Positions 34,590 through 42,780 of a DNA stretch of 64,000 bases are shown piece by piece. The stretch's first letter is position 1. Every line of letters starts with the position of its first letter. Made by a program: the position numbers and the translations under genes. Source of the DNA: CAWVSB01 sp036960375 (lineage in GTDB: Bacteria > Pseudomonadota > Gammaproteobacteria > Pseudomonadales > CAWVSB01); the NCBI GenBank assembly GCA_036960375.1, contig JBALVY010000004.1, positions 248,001 to 312,000 on the forward strand, written 5' to 3'. Under the pieces are notes generated by a model. That model saw only the letters and a program-made list of their open reading frames with translations. It was not told where the DNA came from and made no database searches.

Positions 34590-35378
34590 TTAGACGTAGG
34601 CTACTGCGCCGCCGTCGATACGGATATTTTGGCCGTTTATGAATCCGGCTTTGTCGCTGCAGATAAATGCCACCAGATCGGCCACTTCCTGCATGTCGGC
34701 TATGCGTCCGCAGGGGTTGGGGTATTCGGTCTCGACGATTTTAGCGAGAATGTCAGCCCAGTTATCGCCCCAGCCCTTCTTTTGTGCGCGTTTACGAAAG
34801 CCTGCTTCGAGCTCGGCTGTTTGAATATAGCCTGGAGAGACGGTATTAACGGTAATACCGGTATGGCTGAGTTCTTTGGTGAGGCTGACACCCATGGTGG
34901 CTAGCGCGCCTTTGGCTGCGTAATAGTGCGGCATGATGGAGTTTGGCTGGTGGCTGCCAATGGTGCCGAGCTGGACAATACGGCCCCAGCCGCGTGTTTT
35001 CATTGCAGGAACCACACCTTGAATGAGTCTGGCGGCCGATAAGACGTTCTTTTGATACATATCGAGCCAGTCTTCGCTGCTGGAGCTGGTCCATCGACCG
35101 GCAGAGGCGGTGCCGTAGTTATTTACCAGTATATCGATATCGCCGGCGACCGCTTTGGCCTGAGCCAGAGCCTGAGTAGCGCCAGCATCAGTGGTGAGGT
35201 CTCCCCAGATGGCATAGCTGCCGGGATTTTCGGCCGCGCAAGCCTCGGCTGCGCCTTCCTCGTTGCTGTGAAATATCACGCTGGCGCCTTCTTTAGCCAG
35301 CGTTTGGGCTATTACCTTGCCGGTTCCGCGGTTGCTGCCGCTTATCAGGGCGGTTTTGTCTTTCAGTTGTAAGTCCAT
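34590..35378 (-). CDS. SDR-family oxidoreductase
   Basis: A 262-residue classical short-chain dehydrogenase. The cofactor motif is GSNRGTG (Gly14, Gly18, Gly20). NNYGT lies at 86-90 and the catalytic Tyr152-x-x-x-Lys156 lies in HYYAAK. The usual Ser is replaced by a Gly-Thr-Ile-Gly-Ser stretch with Thr139 at the expected place. The C-terminus has GFINGQNIRIDGG. It probably reduces a keto group with NAD(P)H, and the substrate is unknown. The truncated palindromic repeat lies just past its stop. Confidence 0.85.
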   Translation of the reverse strand: MDLQLKDKTALISGSNRGTGKVIAQTLAKEGASVIFHSNEEGAAEACAAENPGSYAIWGDLTTDAGATQALAQAKAVAGDIDILVNNYGTASAGRWTSSSSEDWLDMYQKNVLSAARLIQGVVPAMKTRGWGRIVQLGTIGSHQPNSIMPHYYAAKGALATMGVSLTKELSHTGITVNTVSPGYIQTAELEAGFRKRAQKKGWGDNWADILAKIVETEYPNPCGRIADMQEVADLVAFICSDKAGFINGQNIRIDGGAVAYV

Positions 35379-35475
35379 TGTGCGATTTGGTCTCTATTAA
35401 GCGTATTAGCCATAGTCGCATAAGGTCGCACTATGGCAAAATGGAATACTGAATTTATTGATGAGAAAAGCGTTT

Positions 35476-35970
35476 ATGAATTACTGCCCCCAATGTTCCA
35501 CTTCCTTGTCTGAGATCCTGATCGACAGTGAAATTCGTCGTGGTTGCCCGGATACAGACTGCGGTTATGTCTTATGGAATAACCCCATTCCCGTTATTGC
35601 GATGATTGTGGAAGTTGAAGGCGGGGTGGTTATGGCGCATAACGTGGCCTGGCCACATAAATTCTTCTCTATCATCACGGGTTTTCTGGAGCAGGGTGAA
35701 GATCCACTCGAATGCGCCAAGCGTGAAACCATGGAGGAGCTTAATTTACATGCACTGGAGACGACGCTAGTCGGCGTATACCCCTTTGCTCAGCAAAATC
35801 AGGTGATTATTGCCTACCATATTCGAGCAGCGGGTGAAATTAAGCTTAATCATGAACTCGATGACTACAAAATTGTACCCATAGACAAGCTGAAAGGCTG
35901 GGATATGGGCACTGGCCTTGCCATCAATGAATGGTTGGAAAAGCGACGTGGAGAAGAAACAACAGTATGA
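35476..35970 (+). CDS. Nudix hydrolase with N-terminal zinc ribbon
   Basis: A 164-residue protein starting at the ATG at 35476 (MNYCPQC); an ATG at 35461 is possible. A zinc ribbon of Cys4, Cys7, Cys24 and Cys29 precedes the Nudix domain. The Nudix box is GFLEQGEDPLECAKRETMEE with Gly69, Glu75, Arg83-Glu84 and Glu87-Glu88. The Gly expected two residues after the last Glu is Asn90. It may hydrolyse nucleoside diphosphate-linked compounds such as NADH. It overlaps the carboxylesterase gene by ATGA. Confidence 0.85.
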   Translation: MNYCPQCSTSLSEILIDSEIRRGCPDTDCGYVLWNNPIPVIAMIVEVEGGVVMAHNVAWPHKFFSIITGFLEQGEDPLECAKRETMEELNLHALETTLVGVYPFAQQNQVIIAYHIRAAGEIKLNHELDDYKIVPIDKLKGWDMGTGLAINEWLEKRRGEETTV

Positions 35971-36623
35971 GTTATTTACCCTGTGAGATAGTAGAAACCC
36001 AATCGAGTGTTAATGCTTCGGTTATCTGGCTGCATGGTTTGGGCGCCAGCGGCAACGATTTTGTACCCATTGTGCCCGAGCTACACTTGCCAGCAAGCCT
36101 TAGTGTACGTTTTGTATTTCCCCATGCACCGTCAATTCCTATTACTATTAACGGCGGCATGGTGATGCCAGCCTGGTATGACATTATTGCCATGGATATG
36201 GAGCGAGAGATCGATACCGATCAAATAATGGCTTCTGCCGGTGCTGTCACGGCGTTGATAGAGCGCGAGATTGCCCAAGGCATACCGAGCGAACGCATTG
36301 TCATCGCCGGTTTTTCGCAGGGTGGAGCGGTAGCCTATCAAGCGGCACTGAGTTACAACAAACCTCTGGCTGGCCTAATGACCATGTCGACCTATTTCGC
36401 CACCTATAAAACAATTGTGCCTTCGGGGGTAAACAAAAGCCTGCCGATTCATCTGTTTCATGGCAGCCAAGACGCTATGGTGCCCGAGCAAATGGGCCAA
36501 CATGCGCTGGAAGTATTGCAGTTGCTGGGGCATACCGCAGAGTATAAGTCCTATCCCATGGGACATGAGGTTTGCGCACAGCAAATCCAGGATATCTCCG
36601 CATGGCTGCAGAAAGTACTGTGA
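35967..36623 (+). CDS. Carboxylesterase/phospholipase family protein
   Basis: A 218-residue alpha/beta hydrolase of the carboxylesterase 2 (YpfH-like) family. It has VIWLHGLGASGNDF, nucleophile GFSQGG (Ser117), Asp169 in GSQDAMVP and His200 in YPMGHE, the classical triad. It probably acts on short-chain or lysophospholipid-like esters in the cytoplasm. Its start overlaps the Nudix stop by four bases, so translation is coupled. The downstream palindromic repeat starts 12 bp after its stop. Confidence 0.88.
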   Translation: MSYLPCEIVETQSSVNASVIWLHGLGASGNDFVPIVPELHLPASLSVRFVFPHAPSIPITINGGMVMPAWYDIIAMDMEREIDTDQIMASAGAVTALIEREIAQGIPSERIVIAGFSQGGAVAYQAALSYNKPLAGLMTMSTYFATYKTIVPSGVNKSLPIHLFHGSQDAMVPEQMGQHALEVLQLLGHTAEYKSYPMGHEVCAQQIQDISAWLQKVL

Positions 36624-36635
36624 AGATTGAAAACA

Positions 36636-36695
36636 ATGGGGGACGGAGCACTATATGCCGGCGCTAGCGCCGGCATATAGTGCTCCGTCCCCCAT
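36636..36695. repeat. Perfect 60-bp palindrome, complete copy of the repeat
   Basis: Two 30-bp arms (36636-36665 and 36666-36695) are exact inverted copies with no loop. It fills the gap between the carboxylesterase stop and the UbiB-like kinase start at 36708 and therefore covers the region in which a ribosome site would lie. Confidence 0.9.
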
Positions 36696-36707
36696 GTGGG
36701 TAACTTG

Positions 36708-38087
36708 ATGGCTAAAAAATCGGCTGGTCTTAGTCGTAGTTCGGTGCTTCGCAGTCTCAGTGTATCGATTGCGGGCGCGCGGACGGGTGGTGCTATGGTG
36801 GCTGATAGCGCTTTGAATAAGATAATGCCCGGTAGAAAATCCAATGCCTTGTTAGAGCGAGAGGCGAAAAACTTTGCTGCTGAACTTGGTCGCCTGAAGG
36901 GGACCTATGTCAAGGTCGGACAAATGCTGGCCTTGCTGGGTGAGCACTTTTTGCCCGCTGAGTTAACTGAGGCTCTGCATGAGTTGGATTCGCAAACTTT
37001 CCCCTTACCCTGGGAAGCTATGCAGCCGGCAATGGAAGAACGGATGGGTGAGTGTTACCACCAGCTGATAATAGACGAAGAGCCTCTGGCGGCTGCTTCG
37101 CTGGCGCAGGTGCATCGTGCTGAAGTCATAGCGACAGGTGAACAAATTGTTTTAAAGGTTTTGTACCCTGGCGTGCAAGATACTATTGATGTCGATTTTA
37201 ACGCTGTCGTTCGTATGCTGAAGATGACCCGTTGGGTTAAAAGCTCTCGTGAGTTTAGCGAGTGGCTTGAGATTATTCGCGAGCAACTGCATTTGGAAGT
37301 TGACTACAAGCGTGAAGCAAAAATGATGCGGCGCATGCAGGGCCTTTTGGACGGGGATGAGCGATACCTTGTGCCAAAGGTATATACGCAATTTTGTTCT
37401 GCACACGTATTGGCGATGGAATATGTCGACGGCGAAAAAGTCACCAGTGACGTCGTAAGTGACTTACCGCAGCGACAGCGTAATACATTGGCCAAGAGCA
37501 TGCTCGACCTGTTTTTTCATGAGATATACCAGTGGCGATTTATTCAAACGGACCCAAACTTTGGTAATTATCTGATAACTCAAAAACAGGGTAAAACACA
37601 GCTGGTTTTGTTGGACTTTGGCTCAGTGATGGAATGCTCTGCTACATTTTGTCGTGCTCTCGGCGCCACCATTAAGGCCGGTCAGCTTGGTGATCGTGCA
37701 GGAGTTATTGCAGGGCTTATTGAATTGGGTTGTCTGGATGAAGATAGCGCCGAAGGAGCTAAAGATACCTTTGGCGATTTTTGTCTACATATTCTGGAGC
37801 CCCTGCGTGATACAGACCAGCTTCCCGATGACTCAGTTAATGGTGACCACCAATATTGCTGGGGTCGTTCGGATCTTTTAAGGCGGGCGGGCAAAAATGC
37901 AGCCAAGTCCGTTGTTAATAAAGATTTTAGTATGCCCTCACAGGAGTTTGCATTTATTGCACGCAAGCTGACAGGTGTATTTACTTTTATTGCCGTATTG
38001 GACGCCGAGTTTAATGGTGGTCCAATATTGCAAAAACATATTCAAAATAGTCGTAAGAGCTCGGCTACCAAACGCAAGGCGAAGTAA
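36708..38087 (+). CDS. UbiB/ABC1-family atypical kinase, first of a tandem pair
   Basis: A 459-residue protein. The KxGQ motif is Lys69-Val-Gly-Gln72 (TYVKVGQML). An Ala-rich loop AAASLAQVHRAE follows, then Lys150 in VLKVLYPG, an ExD-like region, QTDPNFGNYL (catalytic Asp/Asn) and LLDFGSV. It has no clear membrane helix at the C-terminus, unlike UbiB proper. It may regulate isoprenoid quinone or lipid metabolism, as COQ8/ABC1 relatives do. Only a poor ribosome site can be seen, because the 60-bp palindrome ends 12 bp before the ATG at 36708. The second kinase follows after 3 bp. Confidence 0.87.
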   Translation: MAKKSAGLSRSSVLRSLSVSIAGARTGGAMVADSALNKIMPGRKSNALLEREAKNFAAELGRLKGTYVKVGQMLALLGEHFLPAELTEALHELDSQTFPLPWEAMQPAMEERMGECYHQLIIDEEPLAAASLAQVHRAEVIATGEQIVLKVLYPGVQDTIDVDFNAVVRMLKMTRWVKSSREFSEWLEIIREQLHLEVDYKREAKMMRRMQGLLDGDERYLVPKVYTQFCSAHVLAMEYVDGEKVTSDVVSDLPQRQRNTLAKSMLDLFFHEIYQWRFIQTDPNFGNYLITQKQGKTQLVLLDFGSVMECSATFCRALGATIKAGQLGDRAGVIAGLIELGCLDEDSAEGAKDTFGDFCLHILEPLRDTDQLPDDSVNGDHQYCWGRSDLLRRAGKNAAKSVVNKDFSMPSQEFAFIARKLTGVFTFIAVLDAEFNGGPILQKHIQNSRKSSATKRKAK

Positions 38088-38090
38088 GAC

Positions 38091-39401
38091 ATGGCGGATG
38101 ACAATAAAAGCAAGGTGCCAGCTTCACGTATAGGGCGTTTTGGGCGGGTGACACGTTTGGCGGGTAGTCTCGCTGGCGGAATGGCGGCAGAGGGTATTCG
38201 TCAGGTACGCCAGGGTAAGCGGCCGAAGTTACAACACATGTTACTGACTCCTGCCAACGCACAGCGCTTGACTACGGAGCTTGCCAAAATGCGCGGTGCA
38301 GCGATGAAAATGGGTCAAATTTTGTCGATGGATGCTGGCGATATGATTCCGCCAGAACTGGCCGATATTTTGGCCCGCTTACGCTCCGATGCCCATACCA
38401 TGCCGATGAAACAGCTCAAGCAGGTATTGCTGGAAAGCTACGGTGAGGACTGGCGTGAACGTTTTGGCAGTTTTGATTATAAACCTGTTGCCGCCGCTTC
38501 TATTGGTCAGGTGCATAAAGCACGTAGTTTGGATGGCGAATGGCTGGCGCTTAAAATCCAGTATCCTGGAATTCGGCAGAGTATCGATAGCGACGTCGAC
38601 AATTTAGGTGGCCTGATCAAGGTGACAGGCTTATTGCCTAAGGAGTTCAAGCTCAAACCCTTGCTGGCCGAAATAAAACTGCAATTGCACGATGAAGCCA
38701 ATTACGAACTGGAGGCCGAATATCTCGCCAATTTTGGGGACATTCTGGCAGATGATGATCGCTTTGTGGTGCCTAAGCTGCACCCGGAACATTCCAACGA
38801 TACCATTCTGGCAATGGACTATATCGATGCGGTACCGATTGAAGAATTGGCTAATGCCTGGCCAGTTGTACGGGATAAAGCCGTCTCTTCTTTGTTTGAA
38901 TTAATGTTGCGAGAGTTATTTGACTTGCACCTTATGCAAACCGACCCAAATTTTGCCAACTACCAATACGAGGAAGATACCGGCCGTATCGTTCTGCTCG
39001 ATTTTGGCGCAACGCGACGCTTTGATTCAGAGTTTAGTCAGGGCTATATCCAGTTGATAAAAGCGATGCTGGAAGATGACGATCAGAAGATTCTGGCGAC
39101 AGCCAAGGCAATAGGTTATAACCACAGTCAAAGCTCACTGGGTTATCAGAAGATATTGCTGTCGCTATTTAAAATTATCGGCGAGATATTTTCCTCCGAT
39201 ACGCCCTATGATTTTAATAACTCCGATATTGTTGACAGAATGAATGAAATTAATCTCGATATGCAAGAGTATAAAGACGAATGGACAACACCGCCGATTG
39301 ATGCGCTATTTTTTCATCGTAAACTCGGCGGTTTGTTTCTATTGGCTAGCCGTCTGGATGCCAAAGTCGCCATTCGCCCGCTACTAGAGCCCTATCTCTA
39401 A
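38091..39401 (+). CDS. UbiB/ABC1-family atypical kinase, second of a tandem pair
   Basis: A 436-residue protein. The KxGQ motif is Lys73-Met-Gly-Gln76 (AAMKMGQIL) and is followed by SMDAGDMIPPEL. The Ala-rich loop is AAASIGQVHKA, then LALKIQYPGI, QTDPNFANYQ and LLDFGATRRF. All key positions of the atypical kinase fold are kept. It is closer to COQ8-type ABC1 proteins than the first kinase is. It is 3 bp downstream of the first kinase, so translational coupling is likely. A half copy of the palindromic repeat begins 2 bp after the stop. Confidence 0.9.
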   Translation: MADDNKSKVPASRIGRFGRVTRLAGSLAGGMAAEGIRQVRQGKRPKLQHMLLTPANAQRLTTELAKMRGAAMKMGQILSMDAGDMIPPELADILARLRSDAHTMPMKQLKQVLLESYGEDWRERFGSFDYKPVAAASIGQVHKARSLDGEWLALKIQYPGIRQSIDSDVDNLGGLIKVTGLLPKEFKLKPLLAEIKLQLHDEANYELEAEYLANFGDILADDDRFVVPKLHPEHSNDTILAMDYIDAVPIEELANAWPVVRDKAVSSLFELMLRELFDLHLMQTDPNFANYQYEEDTGRIVLLDFGATRRFDSEFSQGYIQLIKAMLEDDDQKILATAKAIGYNHSQSSLGYQKILLSLFKIIGEIFSSDTPYDFNNSDIVDRMNEINLDMQEYKDEWTTPPIDALFFHRKLGGLFLLASRLDAKVAIRPLLEPYL

Positions 39402-39402
39402 A

Positions 39403-39425
39403 ATGGGGGACGGAGCACTATTTAA
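39403..39425. repeat. Half copy of the palindromic repeat
   Basis: ATGGGGGACGGAGCACTATT then TAA: the left arm only, starting 2 bp after the stop of the second kinase. No right arm is nearby. Confidence 0.7.
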
Positions 39426-39453
39426 GCACTTATCCACAAGGCTATAGACCGCT

Positions 39454-39624
39454 ATGTCACAAGCAATAGTAAAATTTACCTTTGAGAAAGAAACCAAGAA
39501 CAGCGTGCGCTACATGGAAGTGCCTGAAGAAGGCAAGGCACCGGTTGTCGGTAGTCTGTATGTGCAGAAATGGTTTGCCGGTAATTGTAAAAACCTCGAA
39601 ATCACCATAGACAAAAAAGATTAG
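39454..39624 (+). CDS. Small conserved protein of 56 residues
   Basis: A 56-residue protein (MSQAIVKFTFEKETKNSVRY, then a Gly-Ser-Leu-Tyr-Val-Gln-Lys motif near the middle). It resembles a conserved family of short proteins in Pseudomonas and relatives (KxTKN and GSLYVQK motifs) with no known function. It lies 13 bp before the TPR-like gene and probably shares a transcript with it and the pseudouridine synthase gene. Confidence 0.75.
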   Translation: MSQAIVKFTFEKETKNSVRYMEVPEEGKAPVVGSLYVQKWFAGNCKNLEITIDKKD

Positions 39625-39637
39625 GAAAATCAAGCAA

Positions 39638-40078
39638 ATGGCCACGATGAAAAGCGAACCCAATACGCAAGTTTATAAAACCGTACACGGCCTTGCCGAA
39701 GAAATGATGCGTGCGTCATATCGGCAAGAGGATGAAAAGTTCAGTACGCTTTACGAACAGCTCAATGCGCTGTGTATTGAACATGAGCGAACCGATAAAA
39801 ATCACCCGGTACAGTGGGAGACACTGGCCGATTTTACCGAAGACTCCGATCAGGCACTGGCCCATTATAAAAAGGCCTTGAGGCTGGCGAAGACGATTGA
39901 TAACAGGGAATATGTGGCATCTATCTGTTACGCCATGGCGGTGTTGTTGAAGGAAGTGAATAAACTGCCGGAGGCTTTGGCTTTAGCGGAGCAGGCGGCT
40001 GAGGCTGCTCAACAAATCAGCGATGACGATCTGAAAGAAGAGATTAAAACGTTGCTTGGTGATCTGCAAGACGTTTGA
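39638..40078 (+). CDS. TPR-like helical protein, unknown
   Basis: A 146-residue soluble helical protein. At residues 55-130 tandem helix pairs with TPR-like spacing are visible: DQALAHYKKALRLAKTI, YVASICYAMAVLLKEVN and LPEALALAEQAAEAAQQ. AGGAAAA lies 8 bp before the start. It probably mediates a protein-protein contact. It is part of a tight plus-strand run (13 bp after the small gene, 9 bp before the pseudouridine synthase gene). Confidence 0.75.
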   Translation: MATMKSEPNTQVYKTVHGLAEEMMRASYRQEDEKFSTLYEQLNALCIEHERTDKNHPVQWETLADFTEDSDQALAHYKKALRLAKTIDNREYVASICYAMAVLLKEVNKLPEALALAEQAAEAAQQISDDDLKEEIKTLLGDLQDV

Positions 40079-40087
40079 TCGGGTTTT

Positions 40088-40798
40088 ATGGAAGCGCCCC
40101 GCACACGTTTAGACCGTTTTATCAGCAGTCATGCCGGTATTAACCGGCGTGATGTGCGAGCAGTATTAGCCAGCGGTCGTGTTTTAGTTGATGGTGTGAT
40201 GGCGCGAGAAATTAATCAGGTGGTGCATGAGTTCTCTCATATCGTACTTGATGGAAAAGTTTTGCAGGCCAATACGCCGAGTTATGTGATGATGCATAAA
40301 CCCGCCGGCGTGGTCAGTGCCACCAAAGACCCTCGGCACAAAACGGTTATCGATTTGTTGGATCGGCCGGATAGAAGCTCTTTGCATATCGTTGGGCGAC
40401 TGGATTTTAATTCATCGGGTTTATTGTTATTGACCAACGATGGGCGTTGGTCGCGGCGCCTGAGCTTGCCAGAAACCAAGGTCGCCAAAGTCTATAGGGT
40501 TAAACTGGCAAAGGCCTTGACGCAGGACTATGTGGCGGCTTTTGCAGAGGGTATGTATTTTGCCTATGAACATATCACAACTCGTCCAGCCATTTTAAAA
40601 ATCCTCGACGAAACTGAGGCCGAGGTGGTATTGGAAGAAGGGCGTTACCATCAGATTAAACGTATGTTCGGGCGCTTTGACAATGAGGTGCTAGAGTTAC
40701 ACCGAGTTTCTGTTGGCGGCCTTAGTCTAGACCCTAATTTGGCAGCGGGGCAAAGCCGAGACTTAACTGCGGCAGAACTTGCTGGGTTTAAGCTGTAA
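40088..40798 (+). CDS. RsuA-type 16S rRNA pseudouridine synthase family protein
   Basis: A 236-residue protein. An S4-like RNA-binding domain is at residues 5-60 (RLDRFISSHAGINRRDVRAVL). The catalytic Asp106 lies in VGRLDFNSSGLLLLTNDG, and KVYRVKL and a VVLEEGRYHQIKRMF segment follow, all typical of RsuA/RluB/E/F synthases. RsuA makes pseudouridine at a single 16S site, but which RNA site is used here cannot be read from sequence. It follows the TPR-like gene by 9 bp. Confidence 0.87.
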   Translation: MEAPRTRLDRFISSHAGINRRDVRAVLASGRVLVDGVMAREINQVVHEFSHIVLDGKVLQANTPSYVMMHKPAGVVSATKDPRHKTVIDLLDRPDRSSLHIVGRLDFNSSGLLLLTNDGRWSRRLSLPETKVAKVYRVKLAKALTQDYVAAFAEGMYFAYEHITTRPAILKILDETEAEVVLEEGRYHQIKRMFGRFDNEVLELHRVSVGGLSLDPNLAAGQSRDLTAAELAGFKL

Positions 40799-40934
40799 AC
40801 AAACGAGATTAGATCGAGACTCTTTGGTTCAGCTTGTTGCCGCTCAAAGTCAGGCAAACTCGTCATCGCCGCGTAGATTAGTGTATTATTCCAGCGGCTA
40901 CCGTATTGACTCACCTTTAGGAATGTAAAAATCC

Positions 40935-41408
40935 ATGTATAAACTCGTTATTGTTGCTGTTGTTATCGCTCTGGTTGTATTTTATTTTCAAAGCAGCAAC
41001 CAAAGTAAAAAGCTGAGTCTTGAAAACAAACAAAAAGGTGCCGAGTTTTTAGGCGCCAACGCGCTAAAGGATGATGTGATTACGACATCTTCCGGCCTGC
41101 AATATCTTGTCTTAAGTAAGGGCACAGGAACGGAGCACCCCACGGCGAGTAATAAAGTCAAAGTGCATTATCACGGCACTTTAACTGATGGCACCGTGTT
41201 TGATAGTTCTGTTGACCGTGGTCAGCCACTGGAGTTCGGCCTGGGCCAGGTCATTAAAGGTTGGACTGAAGGTTTGCAGTTAATGGTAGTAGGTGAGAAG
41301 GCGCGCTTATTTATACCCAGTGATCTCGCTTACGGCAATAAATCTGCAGGCACCATCAAACCCGGCTCAACCCTCATTTTTGATGTAGAACTGCTGGAAA
41401 TCAATTAA
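40935..41408 (+). CDS. FKBP-type peptidyl-prolyl isomerase
   Basis: A 157-residue protein. An N-terminal hydrophobic anchor (residues 3-20) exports or anchors it. The FKBP domain has VKVHYHGTLTDGTVFDSS, the conserved Asp, GQVIKGWTEGLQLM, GEKARLFIPSDLAYG and a closing LIFDVELLEI strand. It catalyses cis-trans isomerisation of prolyl bonds, probably at the inner membrane or in the periplasm. Its stop codon overlaps the end of the convergent DTW gene by 8 bp. Confidence 0.92.
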   Translation: MYKLVIVAVVIALVVFYFQSSNQSKKLSLENKQKGAEFLGANALKDDVITTSSGLQYLVLSKGTGTEHPTASNKVKVHYHGTLTDGTVFDSSVDRGQPLEFGLGQVIKGWTEGLQLMVVGEKARLFIPSDLAYGNKSAGTIKPGSTLIFDVELLEIN

Positions 41409-42009
41409 TAGGGGACGGAGCATAATTGCGCTCATACAGTTCTTGCCCCATCGCTTTTATCTGCTGGTCTATTATCCAATCCATCGTCGTGAGTAGGCCC
41501 AGATATTTATCCGGGGCTTGCTCTAGTGTCTGTAGCACAAATGCAATGGCCTCAATGGTTGAAATAGCCTCATCTGTGGGCTCTTTTCTGATGCGATAGC
41601 GTGAAATATGTTGTGGTGAAAAACCGACTTTTGGCAGTTGCGCCAGAATAGGTGACTCAAACAACATGCGTTTGGTTTTACGCCAGGTACCATCCAGAAA
41701 CAACAGCGGGCGTATCGGCTCGTTGCTAATATCTTCCAATGACAGGCTGTTTTCATCGGGATATACCAAATAGGGCTGTTGTTGCTCGATTCTTTCCAGC
41801 AGGACGCCGTCAGAGGCGGGTATTTCGCCAATTTCTGTCTGGCAGTCAGTGAGGCTCAGTTGCGCAATCTTTGCTGTGCCGATGGCTCTACGGGCTTCAC
41901 CCGGGTGCTGTAATATCAACACCGGCCACTGATTTTGGATTAACTGCACCGTATGGCAAAAGCACACAGAGAGAGGACGGGCACATTGGGGGCAAAGCGG
42001 GCGTGGCAT
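41401..42009 (-). CDS. DTW-domain protein, putative tRNA-uridine aminocarboxypropyltransferase
   Basis: A 202-residue protein. Four N-terminal cysteines (Cys6, Cys9, Cys16, Cys18) form a zinc-binding site. The SAM-using DTW motif is in LFLDGTWRKTKRML. LILQHPGEARRAIGT and ISTIEAIAFVLQ are the other family segments. Relatives (TapT) make acp3U in tRNA. The last six codons (ending in PSPIN) and the stop are formed by a half copy of the intergenic repeat at 41408-41427, and the gene ends overlap the FKBP stop by 8 bp. Confidence 0.87.
   Translation of the reverse strand: MPRPLCPQCARPLSVCFCHTVQLIQNQWPVLILQHPGEARRAIGTAKIAQLSLTDCQTEIGEIPASDGVLLERIEQQQPYLVYPDENSLSLEDISNEPIRPLLFLDGTWRKTKRMLFESPILAQLPKVGFSPQHISRYRIRKEPTDEAISTIEAIAFVLQTLEQAPDKYLGLLTTMDWIIDQQIKAMGQELYERNYAPSPIN
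41408..41427. repeat. Half copy of the palindromic repeat inside a gene end
   Basis: ATAGGGGACGGAGCATAATT is a diverged left arm. On the minus strand it encodes most of the final residues of the DTW protein (NYAPSPIN). Confidence 0.7.
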
Positions 42010-42030
42010 GTTTTTGCGTTTCCTGTTTTC

Positions 42031-42681
42031 CTATTTGGGTAAATGGCCGACTTTTACCCAAATAACGCTATCTTCTTCTACGTAAGGGTTATGTTGGCTT
42101 AAGTGCGGGCTGCGTATCCAACTGCCGGCCGGGTAGCTGCCAAATTCGTCTTTAAACTCGCCGCTAATAACGTAAATTTCTTCGCCACCAAAATGGGTAT
42201 GGGGCTGAAACTTTTCTCCTGCTGGCCATTTGACCAGCGCAACCTGTTCGCCCTCGTGTGCGTGCAAGGGCATGACTTGCAGATTGCCATTGCCAGGCAG
42301 CCACTCAGTATTATGGGTATCTATTACTACATGTGCGGTATCACTGTTCTGAAATTGATGCAGTTTAACCAGCAAGACGCAGCCTTCTTCGCTAAAGGGG
42401 GCGTGGCGAAAGCCTTCGGGGTTTCTCAGATAGGTACCGGCTTTGTAGTCACCGGTTTCATCTGAAAAGGTGCCTTCGAGTACCAGAATTTCTTCGCCTA
42501 GCGGGTGATCGTGAGCGGAAAAACTCGCTCCGGGTGCATAGCGCACAATACTGGTGGCGTGACCGCGTTCAGCTTCTTCGCGAGCCAGACGTTTGCGATC
42601 AACACCGGGCATCGGGCTGGCGGTCCATTGCTCATTTGTACTATCAATGACCACCCGTTGGCTAAAATCCATATTTAACAT
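42031..42681 (-). CDS. Bicupin (ChrR-like cupin) protein
   Basis: A 216-residue protein with two cupin domains. In the first, FSAHDHPLGEEILVLEG gives the His-x-His, Glu pattern; in the second, FQPHTHFGGEEIYVISG does the same. Repeats of AGTYLRNPEGFRHAPF and AGSWIRSPHLSQHNPY follow, so the protein is an internal duplication. The fold matches the ChrR-type cupin that binds zinc or other metals. GAGGA lies 8 bp before the ATG at 42681. It is 21 bp upstream of the DTW gene and may be co-transcribed with it. Enzyme or sensor role unknown. Confidence 0.85.
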   Translation of the reverse strand: MLNMDFSQRVVIDSTNEQWTASPMPGVDRKRLAREEAERGHATSIVRYAPGASFSAHDHPLGEEILVLEGTFSDETGDYKAGTYLRNPEGFRHAPFSEEGCVLLVKLHQFQNSDTAHVVIDTHNTEWLPGNGNLQVMPLHAHEGEQVALVKWPAGEKFQPHTHFGGEEIYVISGEFKDEFGSYPAGSWIRSPHLSQHNPYVEEDSVIWVKVGHLPK

Positions 42682-42780
42682 AATTTATTCCTCAACACAG
42701 GTGACAGCAAAGCCATTTCAATATTTGTTAAGCTAGTGTGTAATGAACGGCTTTGCAACAGGGAAGGATTATTTCAGACA

